This document shows, piece after piece, positions 34,559 through 45,232 of a stretch of 64,000 bases of DNA (the first letter of the stretch is position 1; the number at the start of each line of letters is the position of its first letter). The position numbers and the translations under genes were made by a program. The DNA is from Euphorbia lathyris (Eukaryota > Streptophyta > Magnoliopsida > Malpighiales > Euphorbiaceae). The DNA is taken from contig NC_088915.1 of the NCBI RefSeq assembly GCF_963576675.1, forward strand, positions 39,523,501-39,587,500, in the 5' to 3' direction. A model generated the notes under the pieces. The model was not told the DNA's origin. It did not search any database and worked only from the letters and a program-made list of their open reading frames with translations.

Positions 34559-36480
34559 TTCTTTTCTTTAAAATACATTTTCCCGACATCTCTAAAATTG
34601 TTTTTCAAAATTTTTTATACTATTAGACTCGTTTAAATTAGACGGTCATTTTAAGGCCCCTGAAGCTCAAGTAAAAAAATTTCCGGTGAACGGAATCCGG
34701 GTGGTCGTTTTCCGGCGAGAAAAAAATTGCCCAGAAAATTCTCAAAAAAATCCAGAAAATGTAAAACATTATTATAAGAAACTTTAATTCTTGGGTCGAA
34801 GCGGTATTTCTTACGGTTTAGTCCAATAATAATGTTTTACATTTTCTGGATTTTTTTGAGAATTTTTTTGGCACTTTTTTTCTCGTCGGAAAACGTCCAC
34901 CCGGATTCCGTTCACCGGAAATTTTTTTACTTGAGCTTCAGGGATCTTAAAATTTCCGGTGAACGGAATCCGGGCGGACGTTTTCCGGTGAGAAAAAAAA
35001 GTGCCCATAAAATTCTCAAAAAAATCCAGAAAATGTAAAACATTATTATAAGAAACTTTAATTCTTGGTTCGAAGCGGGATTTCTTCCGGTTTAGTCTCA
35101 ATAAAACTTTTTCCTTAATTTTATCCACTTTACAAGCTTCAACAATTTGTTGGGTCAAAACTGTAAGGAATCTCGCTTTGAGCCAAGAATTAAAGTTTCT
35201 TAAAATGATGTTTTAAATGTTTTGGAATTTTTAGATAATTTTCTGGGCACGTTTTTTGTCCTACTTACATTGTTCCAAATCAGTGTACCATTTGTTCCAA
35301 CATAATACTTATATTGTTCCAACAGAAAATTGTTTTATTTCTTTTCTTTAAAATACATTTTTCCGACATTTCTAACCTCGTTTTTCGAAAAGTTTTATAC
35401 TATTAGACTCGTCTAAATTAGACGGTCATTTTAAGATCCCTGAAGTTTAAGTAAAAAAAATTCCGGTGAACGGAATCCGGGTGAGCGTTTTTTGGCGAGA
35501 AAAAAAGTGCCCAGAAAATTCTCAAAAAATTTTAGAAAATGTAAAACATTATCCTAAGAAATTTTAATTCTTGGGTCGAATCGGGATTTCTTACGGTTTA
35601 ATCCCAATAAAACTTGTTCCTTAATTTTATCTATTTTACATGCTTCAACAATTTATCAGGTCAAAACTATAATGAATCTCGCTTTGAGCCAAGAATTAAA
35701 GTTTCTTAAAATGATGTTTTACATGTTTTAGAATTTTTTAATAATTTTCTGGGTAAGTTTTTTGTCCTACTTACATTGTTCTAAATTAGTGTACCATTTG
35801 TTCAAACATAATACTTATATTGTTCCAACAGAAAAATGTTTTATTTCTTTTCTTTAAAATACATTTTCCCAACATTTCTAACCCCGTTTTTCGAAAAATT
35901 TTATACTATTAGACTCGTCTAAATTAGACGGTCATTTTAAGATCCCTGAAGCTCAAGTAAAAAAAATTCCGGTGAACGGAATCCGGGTGGGCGTTTTCTG
36001 GCAAGAAAAAAAGTGCCCAGAAAATTCTCAAAACATTTCGAAAAATGTAAAATATTATTCTAAGAAACTTTAATTCTTGGACCGAAGCGGTATTTCTTAC
36101 GGTTTTGACCCAATAAATTGTTGAAGGATGTAAAATGGATAAAATTAAGGAAAAAGTTTTATTGGGACTAAACCGTAACAAATCCTACTTCGACTCAAGA
36201 ATTAAAGTTTCTCCAAATAATGTTTTACATTTTCTGGAATTGTTTGAGAATTGTCTGGGCACTTTCGGATTTTTTTATCGGAAAACGCCCTTCTAACCGC
36301 CGGATTCCGTTGGTTTGGGATTAAACCGTAAGGAATCTCATTTTGAGTCAATAATTAAAGTTTTTCAGAATAATGTTTTACATTTTTTGGAATTTTTTGA
36401 GAAGTTTCTGGATATTTTTTCTCATAGAAAAACAGATCGTCGGATTCCATTTATAAACGTAAAAGAGTAAATTTAATATC
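34559..36480. repeat. Tandem and inverted repeats, hairpin-forming
   Basis: A unit starting cttttctttaaaatacatttt then tatactattagactcgt, then ctgaagctcaagtaaaaaa and ggtgaacggaatccgggtgg, recurs at about 34.57, 35.34 and 35.85 kb. Phrases ttaattcttgggtcgaagc and the inverse gccaagaattaaagtttctt alternate. One strong inverted repeat has arms of about 110 bp at 34663-34773 and 34829-34940 around the aaaatgtaaaacattatta core. ORFs of 65-115 residues are frames of these repeats. Possibly the repeat-rich end of a DNA transposon that carries the gene next door. Confidence 0.6.
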
Positions 36481-38304
36481 TACAACAAAAAGTGTTTAAA
36501 TGTATGAATGTCTACAACAAAAAATCAGCTCGCCCGACGCCACGCATCCATAAACTCATCCATCTCCCTCTTAATGCGTGGAACATCCTCGTCAGATCGG
36601 TGGGTAGCCGATAGTTGGGTGACACGCCACAACCAGCTAACCCACTGCAAAAAAATAAAAAAAAAGTAACAAATAAATATTAAAAATTAAACACATATAA
36701 ACTAATACTAAATAATAATATTAAATAATAATAAACTTACAAATTCGCTGTTGGCGCGAGCATGCTGTACCGGTCCAGCCTGTGGTGCATGAAGGAGATG
36801 GGGATGCGAATATCGCCTATACCAATCCATATAAGCAGGATCACAGGCAGTGGGATCGTATCCAACTGGTCGGCATCTCCTCCGATCAATGCCCCGAGCC
36901 GATGGAAATCTCCGCCAGGTGTCCTCAATTGTGACTAAGGAATGCGTGAGCCTATACGATAATGACTTCCATGGTCGTACTGCTTTATCAGGTCTAATAC
37001 GCTCAGCTAGGATAGGCTGAGTATATCCGACCTGTCACAGCGCTCGATCGGGCATATACGGCTCGACGATGTCTCTACACCGTATCCAACCGGCGTAGGA
37101 CACTCGAATCCGATCATCATCGGCGACAGGACCATAAGGCAACCACGTAACCTAAAAAAAAAGTAATACTCAATAAAAAATAATAATATACTATAAATAA
37201 TACTCAAATTAATTCTAAAATTTATTAAAATACCTCTGCCGCCGTCATACGGTCCAGCTGCCCGCGTATGGTATCTAGTCGGGTGGTCGTCTTGCCTGGT
37301 ACCCCGACCTCCCATCTTAGTGCACGGGCATGGTCAGCTGGGATCAAGTGAGCTCCTCTATGCGGCCGGAAAACCGGAAAATACTCATATATCCATGCCT
37401 GTAGTAGGGTCAAACATCCGCATATACCTGAACAGTCTCCTCTGCTCGCTATCCCCAGCTGCCGGTACAACATGGCTAGTGTAGCAGACCCCCATGATAG
37501 TCCAGCTGCCCCGCTGACACCGCTGTAAACCTCAGCAAGATGGGCCGGCCTAATCCTATCTCCACTCTTGTCAACAAACAGAGTGGATCCAAGCATCAGC
37601 CACATCCACGTTGTGGCCCGAGTAGCGTCATCCCTACCCTCAACGAGAAGCCCCTGTACAGCCCCAACAAATACACCTCCACCTGCCCATAAATGACTAG
37701 TCGGCAACAGAAGCTCAGCCTGACTCACCCCAAACATCATCATGCACATGGCATGAAGCGAGTCAGTAGGGGGAGACTCGGACACCATCGGACCGTCGAT
37801 CGGGATCCGAAGAATCTGCCACACATCATGCAGCTGGATAGTCATCTCCCCGAACGGCATGTGGAAGGAGTTCGTATCAGGCTGCCACCGCTCCACGAAC
37901 GCAGTCAACAGCGGAGTGTCGAGGTTCCTGAACATGGCATGTGGAAGGTGAGACAAACCAGTCATCTCGATCATCTCCCTCAGTTGTAAAATGACACATA
38001 TACAATTTATACAATTACTGAATGTTTTTTATGTTTATAGTTAAAAATAAAAATTACAATAAATGTTGACACACTATATTATTCTTACCTCGGCTGACGC
38101 ACCAGAAAACTACTGACACAAATCTCGGCATGTTGCTGATCTGTTGTAGCATGTCAGAAACGACCGAATCTCTCCTCCCAACATCTGTGAGGCAACATGT
38201 CCTAAAAAACTAGGAATCACGGAACCATCAACGGGACCACCATCAACCGGTGCAGTAACTACCTAGCTCTCGTCCTCACTAGCTTTGGGACGTTTGCTTG
38301 TCCC

Positions 38305-38734
38305 TGAAAATTATAAAATTATACTAAATTATACTAAAAAATACTAAAAAATTATACTAAATTATACTAAAATTATACTAGATTATACTAAAATTATACT
38401 AAAAAATACTAAAAAATACTAAATTATACTAAATTATACTAAAATTATACTAGATTATACTAAACTATACTAAATTATACTAAAAAATACTAAAAAATTA
38501 TACTAAAAAATACTAAATTATACTAAAATTATACTAGATTATACTAAAATTATACTAAAAGTATACTAAAAAAATTATACTAAAAAATACTAAATTATAC
38601 TAAAATTATACTAGATTATACTAAATTATACTAAATTATACTAAAAAATACTAAAAAATTATACTAAAAAAATACTAAATGATACTAAAATTATACTAAA
38701 TAAGATTAAAAAAGACTAAAAAATACTAAAATAC
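38305..38734. repeat. ttatactaaa microsatellite filling an intron
   Basis: Intron 2 of the mobile-domain pseudogene is almost entirely irregular repeats of atactaaa / ttatactaaa, with one-base length variation. The intron before exon 2 (39114-39427) has similar cactaaatt/actaaaatt repeats. Confidence 0.85.
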
Positions 38735-39427
38735 CTGTACTCGTAAAACGACCTCCTACGCGCTGGGTCGGCTGTCTCCCCGGGGTCGGCTGCTCATCGC
38801 TCTCCTCAACCTCGCGATCATGTGCAACAGCGGACTGTCGCACTGCCCGGGCTGCCACATCCAGGTAGTCCTGAAAAGAATCGCTATCGGGCTCTCTGTC
38901 ATCAAAATCAGTCGCCCCCACTGATCCATGAATATCGGCCTGATCCGCAATCGGCCCCCTCCTCACCTGCTCCGTCGCAGCCCCTCTCCGCCTACGACCA
39001 GATATATCTATACCACGCAATCTCGTATGCCGTGGTGTATCATCCTCGTCGTCCATATCTAGATGACGAGCAGATGACGGGATGGATTTCCCACCCCTAG
39101 TAGGCCGCTCCGTCTACAAAAAAAATTACACTAAATTAATAAAATTGTAAATAATGTAAATTATACTAAATTTATAAAATTATGCTAAAATACTACTAAA
39201 TTAATAAAATTATACTAAAGTTATACTCAATTTATACTAAATTATACTAAAATTACACTAAATTACTAAAATGTTTACTAAAATTAAACTAAAATTACAC
39301 TAAATTACTAAAATTTTAAAAAATATTAATTTTTATACTAAAATTTATACTAAATGTTTACTAAAATTAAACTAAAATTACACTAAATTACTAAAATTTT
39401 AAAAAATATTAATTTTTATTAAAAAAA

Positions 39428-39662
39428 ACGTGGGCGTAAAGGAATCACGCCCGAACCATTGGTCGGGCGTATGCGCATCACGCCCTATTAGTGGTGTGGG
39501 CGTATGCGTATCACGCCCGACCAGTGGTTAGGGCATATGCGTATCACGCCCTACCAGTGGTTCGGGCATGTGGCTATCACGCCCGCACCACTGGTCGGGC
39601 GTGATACTCATACGCCCGAACCGCAGATCGGGCGTGATGTTCATACGCCCGACTGCGATTCC
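39428..39662. repeat. GC-rich palindromic minisatellite in intron 1
   Basis: About six copies of a roughly 40-bp unit: cgggcgtatgcgcatcacgc then ccgaccagtggt. The later copies run in the opposite orientation (gggcgtgatactcatacgcc), making the whole tract an interrupted inverted repeat. It lies within intron 1 of the mobile-domain pseudogene, in sharp base contrast to its AT-rich surroundings. The ORFs at 39504-39846 are artefacts. Confidence 0.75.
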
Positions 39663-39899
39663 GGCCGAATTTTTAAAAACCACAACAGATTCAATTCGAT
39701 ACAAAAATCAACGAAATAAAGCGGTAAATCTTACCATTTTAGCTTTTCCTTTACGGTTTCTATCACCATCCATGATTCGGTTCACCAATTTGTCCGGATT
39801 TGAGCAAAAATCGTTTCGGCTTCTTGAGAGGTTTTGGGTTTTTTGAAATTTAGTGCAAAGGGTATTTCGGTCTATTCACGGGGCTAGAAGTATAAATTT

Positions 39900-39996
39900 A
39901 GGGCTGGGTTTAGTAAATCACTAAATTAATTATAGGATAAATAAGTTAGGAGATTTAATATGATTATATCTCTAACTAATAATTCATAATATCCTA

Positions 39997-40037
<41 letters not shown>

Positions 40038-40698
40038 TAGTTAATTTATTTAGATAATTGTAATTGGATTATAATTATGGTTAAATTAATTATGGGATAA
40101 TATTAGTTAGGTTATTTAATTTAATTATATCCCTAATTATTATCTCATCAATAATAAATATTATTTATATTATATTTAGATATAATTATAGATAGTATTA
40201 ATATTAACTAAATAAAAGAGCTATTTTGAATAGGACTCTAATTAAGTGATCTAATTCAATCTAACTAGGGTTTAGAATCAAGAGACTATAAATACCCCCT
40301 ATAGGAGAATTTCGGCCAACACAATAATATTCCAAGGGTTGGAATTTTCGGCCATCCTAGATTGAGGAAGAAATCATCCCGCTCGTCTCCATTCGATTAA
40401 TTGTTATCTCTATTTCTCTTTCCTTGATCTTGTGTTGATTCGTTAGAGGCAATCTTTATTGATTGCTATTCTTTGGTTGAGATTCTAATCGTTTGATTGT
40501 TTGTTTTGATTGTGCTCGTGAAACTCGGGATTAAGAGTTATGGACACTTCGTTTGCAACTGTAGATAGATCGTCAATTAAGATATTTCATTCTATCCCTC
40601 TTTATATGAAATAACGTTTAACAGATTTTGGTTAAAGGAAATAGGTAAAAAAAAATTATATTTTCGCTGCCCTTGTGTTTGCCTATTTTCCTTCAACA
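39900..40698 (+). repeat. Copia LTR fragment in plus orientation, part 2
   Basis: Runs ...ataaataagttaggag..., then gactataaataccccctata and ggagaatttcggccaacaca, then the typical R-U5 part with ctttatatgaaataac, ending tttccttcaaca at 40698. It is the mirror image of the copia A/B LTR inner end. TATA box at about 40287-40294. No primer site follows, so it was a 3' or solo LTR. Together with 34386-34558 it looks like one LTR split by the repeat/mobile-domain block. Confidence 0.65.
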
Positions 40699-40749
40699 AC
40701 AGTCCACGTGGAGCTTGATATGTTCCACGAGCTTGGACCTTTTATAAAA

Positions 40750-41285
40750 GGGTTAATATACATATTTGCCCTTGTGTTTTCTCGGAAAAACAGATTTGCC
40801 CTTAAATCAAATAAACCCACAAAACTATCCCTGAATTTTCCATAAACATGCAATTATACCTTAATCTGACGGAGCTGCTAAACGGCGATGACATCAAACC
40901 TTCTTATCTCCAGAAAAACTTCAGAAAAGAATAACCAATCACAAACAGAAAAAAATATGCACATTCAATTTCGATTAAAAGCAAGTTAGAAGAACATATT
41001 GGTCAAAATTCATTTTCATAAAAGCTCAATCAACCTAATAAAATGACGTCTGAACCTTCTAATTAATCCAAAGTAATAGCAATAGAAAACAATAAGAAAC
41101 CAAATGAATTTTGATTGTTGTCATCAAATTTTTTTGGAGACAAGAAGGTTTGATGTCATCGCCGTTTAGCAGCTCCGTCAGATTAGGGTATAATTATAGG
41201 TTTATGGAAAATTTGTGGGTTTATTTGATTTAAGGGTAAATCTGTTTTTCTGCGAAAACACAGGGGCAAATATGTGTATTAACCC
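40750..41285. mobile_element. Mutator-type MITE, 536 bp, 9-bp TSD
   Basis: Starts gggttaatatacatatttgc and ends with its inverse gcaaatatgtgtattaaccc. Terminal inverted repeats are about 165 bp (to ctgctaaacggcgatgacat). Flanked by perfect 9-bp duplications tttataaaa (40741-40749 and 41286-41294), the length made by Mutator-like transposases. No ORF, so non-autonomous. Confidence 0.88.
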
Positions 41286-41294
41286 TTTATAAAA

Positions 41295-42481
41295 CAATAA
41301 AACTTCAGAAGCTCATCCACGCGGAGCTTGATATGTTCCACATGGAGCTTGGACCAGGTCAAGTCTCGTTGTTCACTTTGAGGGCAGATTTGACACGTTT
41401 TTATATTTTCATCTTATCTCCCTCATACGAACTCGGATTGAGGCGATTCAAAATGCGTTGCAAAGCTAAGAGAAAGATGTACAAATGAATAATAATAATC
41501 ATCTCCAAATTCGAAGTGTAATAGACTCAAATAATTAATCTAAGTTGATGAACATATTGAAGCCTAGGAAATCTTTCACATGTGTGAAATCTGCAAGGGA
41601 GAAATAAGCAAATAATGAAGCATCATATGCTTTATTATTTCATGTGGGGCCCATTTTCTATATCAAATTCAAATTCTTCTCACCACCTTTACACACATTC
41701 AAAGTCTTCCTTCAAATTCAAAGTCTTTTTTCCACATTCAAAGTCTTCTTACTTAATGTAATTACAATTATGACCCGAGCTTAATTTTTTGTATAAATAT
41801 GAGTGTTTGCCACTCAATTAGATATTCAGATTTTGTGTAGTAAAACTCTATCAGCTTGAGAACTTGTGTAATCCTTCCGTTACTCCGTCGAAGTTCCGTT
41901 CCATCCGCATTCCCCAAGCTCGAGAGTTCCACCTCCAAGTCCTAAGCGACGACTTTAAGTCTGGTTAGCTAGTTCTAAGGGCCAATTCTTCTTTCCTTTT
42001 TACTTGTTAATTAGCTTGTACTCTTCCTATATGCTAGACTTGGTTGTATTCCGCATTTACATTTCCACAGTAATAATATATGATTCACCGTTTTCAGTTT
42101 CTCTATACGTGTTGATATTTATTGTTTGCTTTGATACGATACTTATAATTGATTATTGTGTAGGTTGCTTACGAACTCCGAAATCCATTAGGATTGACAT
42201 AGGTGTTGCCTTACCGGAAGTGACAAACCGGAAATCATAGGAATTGACAAGCCACGGAACTTACGGGTCCTATTTTCTGAACCTAAGAATTAGAGTCGCC
42301 TTAAGAAGGAATTACGATCTAAGAACCTCACGGAGTTGTTCAGCTTATAAATAGTCATCTTTGCAAGAGTAAATTGTTACTCGTATATATTCTGAAATAT
42401 TGTTTATCGTATATTGTAACTTATCGCCTATAGTTTGAACTATACAAATCTATTTCACCTATAGTTTAGGAGTAGTTTATA
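41295..42481 (+). other. Unassigned transcribed-looking region with a TATA motif
   Basis: ttgtataaatatgagtg at about 41790 looks like a TATA box and is followed by a C/T-rich leader-like stretch (41850-42000). Before it, tcaaagtctt(c) phrases repeat (41695-41760). The downstream text, gtggattcgatacctagact and gggggtacacttatccc (42755-42820), has the flavour of a plant LTR 3' end, but no primer site follows. I cannot name the element. The 78-aa ORF is not recognisable. Confidence 0.3.
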
Positions 42482-42662
42482 GGGATAAGTACACAAAAAA
42501 TGCCTGTGGTTTACACTTTTTACAAACGCGAACCTGTGGTTTTTTTTTACAAATAGAGTTATGTGTTACACATCGTTAACACATACCTCTGTTTGTAAAA
42601 AAAACCACAGGTTCGCGTTTGTAAAAAGTGTAAACCACAGGCATTTTTTGTGTACTTATCCC
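42482..42662. mobile_element. Short palindromic MITE, 181 bp, 9-bp TSD
   Basis: gggataagtacacaaaaaat then gcctgtggtttacac at the left is mirrored at the right, giving arms of about 75 bp around a small loop. Flanked by 9-bp duplications tagtttata (42473-42481 and 42663-42671). Length and TSD fit a Mutator-like foldback MITE; it sits in the unassigned region above. Confidence 0.88.
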
Positions 42663-42850
42663 TAGTTTATAGTATCACCAACTCAAATCTAAAGTATTGA
42701 CCGCCTAGATAACGTATAGAACTGAGTAGTTTAATACTTGCGGGGTATAAATCATGTGGATTCGATACCTAGACTTAACCAGATTTATTACTTGATACGA
42801 CGGGGGTACACTTATCCCTTAATTGCCGAGATCCGCTAGTTGGGTCTCGC

Positions 42851-43129
42851 ATCACATAATACTTTACTTGGGTTATTTAAGTTTTTCAATTAATTAGAAT
42901 TAATTAGAATCATAAAGTACGGTCTCATTTCATCTTGTATCAACACTTTATGATTACTGTTATAAATTGGGGATTACTTCTATCTAACTGTTTAGTTGTG
43001 ATAAAAGATAATATGCTTTTATATAATTAAACTTACTATATCAAATGAATCAAATAACTCAGTAATGAGGAATTCATTTATTAATAAATTATGTCCTAAA
43101 ACAGTTGTCTCTAGGACGCTAAACCAACA
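42851..43129 (-). repeat. Copia LTR end fragment
   Basis: The stretch acataatactttacttgggt, tctcatttcatcttgtat...aacactttatgattact and the terminal cctaaaacagttgtctctag then gacgctaaaccaaca follow the outer 280 bp of the copia A/B LTR. More divergent than A and B. The rest of the LTR and any pol are missing on both sides. Confidence 0.65.
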
Positions 43130-43774
43130 ATTGTGACGTCAGTTATGTCAAGGAGGATTCATTCATAAAGGAGATTTGCTGGGAATTCTTAGGTTTTGGA
43201 AGACATGAATTTTTAGGTTTTCTAGTGGTGGATTCGTCACAAGATGAATTCTTTCTAAGAGCCATATCAGAAGAACATAAATAGAAAAAAGAGGTATTGA
43301 TGTACTTATTTGGACAGAAAAGAGAAAGGTCAATATAGAAGAAAAAGATAACGGTAAAATCCAAGCAGAGGCTTGAGAGAGTGCGCACATAAAAAGAAAG
43401 TAAATGACTAGCCCTAGGTATTTATAGATGTTTTCGGGCACTCAAAACAATGACAACGATTTGACAACTTGAATTTAATGAAGGTAATGATGAGGAATAG
43501 TAACCGAAAAGTCTTGGCCAATCACATGGAGATAGAGAAAGGTTTGATTGACATCTGACAAGACATGCACAGATGAAAAGATGCAAGTTCCTAGGCCAGC
43601 TACTTCATGCTAGGGACAAAGCGTGGTAACATGCGCTCTATTAACATCTTCAAAAGAGGAAACAACAATATTTAGAGTCCTTCATATAGTTCACTAGATA
43701 AGCAGACTGGACATCGTTCCCCATACGACACTCTAAACCCTAAAGAGCTTGAACATGGGCTGAAGGGGGGCATA
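43130..43774. other. Unassigned sequence with a minus-strand promoter-like start
   Basis: On the minus strand a TATA motif (ctataaatacctagg, about 43417-43431) precedes a pyrimidine-rich stretch and an ATG opening MALRKNSSCDESTTRKPKNS, 45 codons long, ending at 43143. It could be the 5' end of a gene or element cut by the LTR at 43129, or chance. The right end (43762-43771) is the polypurine tract of the LTR that follows. Confidence 0.3.
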
Positions 43775-44445
43775 TGATACCCTAAGGAACATTCTATTGA
43801 AACATCCTTTACACGTCGATCATTGTCAACCTTCGGATCCAGAAGACTCACACGAACCATTTGATATGGAGAAAGGAATAATCCCTAAAGATGTGAACAA
43901 CATCCTTCAGCGACATGGAAGAATCTCCACCGTCTGTCCTTGTAGGCGTACGATAGAGAGAGGGAAACCGTTGGATCAAAATAAATGATTACACAAAGGA
44001 CATGAGGTATTGGACAAAGTGCGCCGCCTGACACTTCAGAGGTCCGAAAGCTTCAAGCCTAATGAAACAAGCACATCTAACAGCACGCTTGCTATATGGC
44101 AGTGTGCACCACCTGACGGCGTTGCAATCTTGACATGGCAGAGCCAATCGAAGGTTGACATGTGTCTGATGACTCATTAAGGCACATTCCTAGAATTATG
44201 ATAGTTACTCTTGACAACCGCTATAAATAGAAAAGTTATATGATCCATATGAGGTATGTAAACACAATCGTTGTTAACATTCTTACTATCTTCAACCTTC
44301 ATTCAACCCTTACTAACTTAAGTATCAGAGGGGGTTCGTCAGACGTTGGCTCTTCTCTGACCAATTGTTATTCTTATTTCAGACCAATAAAGGAAGTTCC
44401 ACGAGATTGCTCATATTGTACACCATCACCTAGCAACAAGTATCA
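43775..44445 (+). repeat. Probable gypsy 3' LTR, 671 bp
   Basis: Preceded by a purine tract (ctgaaggggggca, 43760-43772). It starts tgatac and ends gtatca, matching inverted termini. Internal TATA box gctataaatagaaaag at about 44219, followed by cttaagtatcagagggggtt and gtcagacg, the U5-like phrase common in plant gypsy LTRs. No second LTR or pol is in the window, so family is open. Confidence 0.5.
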
Positions 44446-45222
44446 ATAAACAATTCAACCAACAAGTACCGAGTGTTGAATTCAAAACTTTTTACTCTTA
44501 TTTTATAGAAACCAATTGAACTGCTACTACCAACCTTTAATTTTATTGTAATTTTAAGTGTATTTTTTTTTTTGAATCAAATTTTATGTGTATTCTTAAA
44601 AATATATAAAAAAGGAGACTTTTCCAGTTATTTTTAACTAAAAAGTAAAAGATAAGTATGGTACTCCAAAGAGTGGAGCATATGTTTGAATTTGGAGAAG
44701 CAGTTGTTCAAATTTTCAGGAATAATGAATGTAATTTAGATATCCAAACAAAACTAGTAAAGCAAAATGAAATAATTGGACAATGGGGGGGCCATGTTAG
44801 CGGTATGACATGCCATCTCTGCTCCAAACTACAAACATTAATACAGCAGTTGCTTGTATTATTACACAACCATACCTCAATTTAATGTTTTTTTTTTGTT
44901 TTTTTTTTCATTCTATATTCGACATTTTTATTAATTTCCATGATTAATTTCTTCTCCATAACTAATTGAATTAAAAGTTTGGCAATTAGTACCATCATGC
45001 ATTAATTCCCTTCATTAATTTGAACCTCGTAGCTAGTTGCATTAAATTATTTTTCTTTTCTAATTAAATAAACTTCTTAATGTTTTGAACAGTTTATCCC
45101 AAGTTATTGCGTAAATTGTTTTTTTAAATAAGTGGTTTCTTCCATCTTAATTATAGTGATAGTTCACTTACAAAATATATTTGATTAGTGGAGCGGATTT
45201 AACTTCTACCTACAAAATATTA
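44446..45222. other. AT-rich DNA, nothing recognisable
   Basis: No ORF above 75 residues, no repeat structure that I can see. It contains the left LINE duplication at its end. Confidence 0.4.
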
Positions 45223-45232
45223 TCTTAAATTT

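Larger units (their letters stand above)
36525..39773 (-). pseudogene. Plant mobile domain (MAIN-like) gene, six exons, three stops
   Basis: Exons on the minus strand with consensus GT/AG borders: 39735-39773 (ATG, MDGDRNRKGKAKM), 38735-39113 (acidic linker), 38089-38303, 37234-37974, 36741-37151, 36525-36644 (stop TGA). The core reads FLGHVASQML, MIEMTGLSHLPHA, TAFVERWQPDTNSFHMPFGE, LHDVWQILRIPIDGP, LFVDKSGDRI, LSWGSATLAMLYRQL, CLTLLQAWIYEYFP, VTWLPYGP, SYAGWIRCRDIVEPYMPDRA, matching the aminotransferase-like plant mobile domain. All exon phases agree. Defects: TAG after ASEDES and TAG in LCQ*FSG (exon 3), TGA in RAL*QVGY (exon 5). Exons 4 and 5 are otherwise clean. The family includes cellular MAIN/MAIL proteins and transposon-borne copies; this one sits among repeats. 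Confidence 0.85.

Noticed and set aside
34811..35158. 115-residue minus-strand ORF
   Set aside because: It spans one arm of a long inverted repeat and reappears, broken, in neighbouring repeat units.
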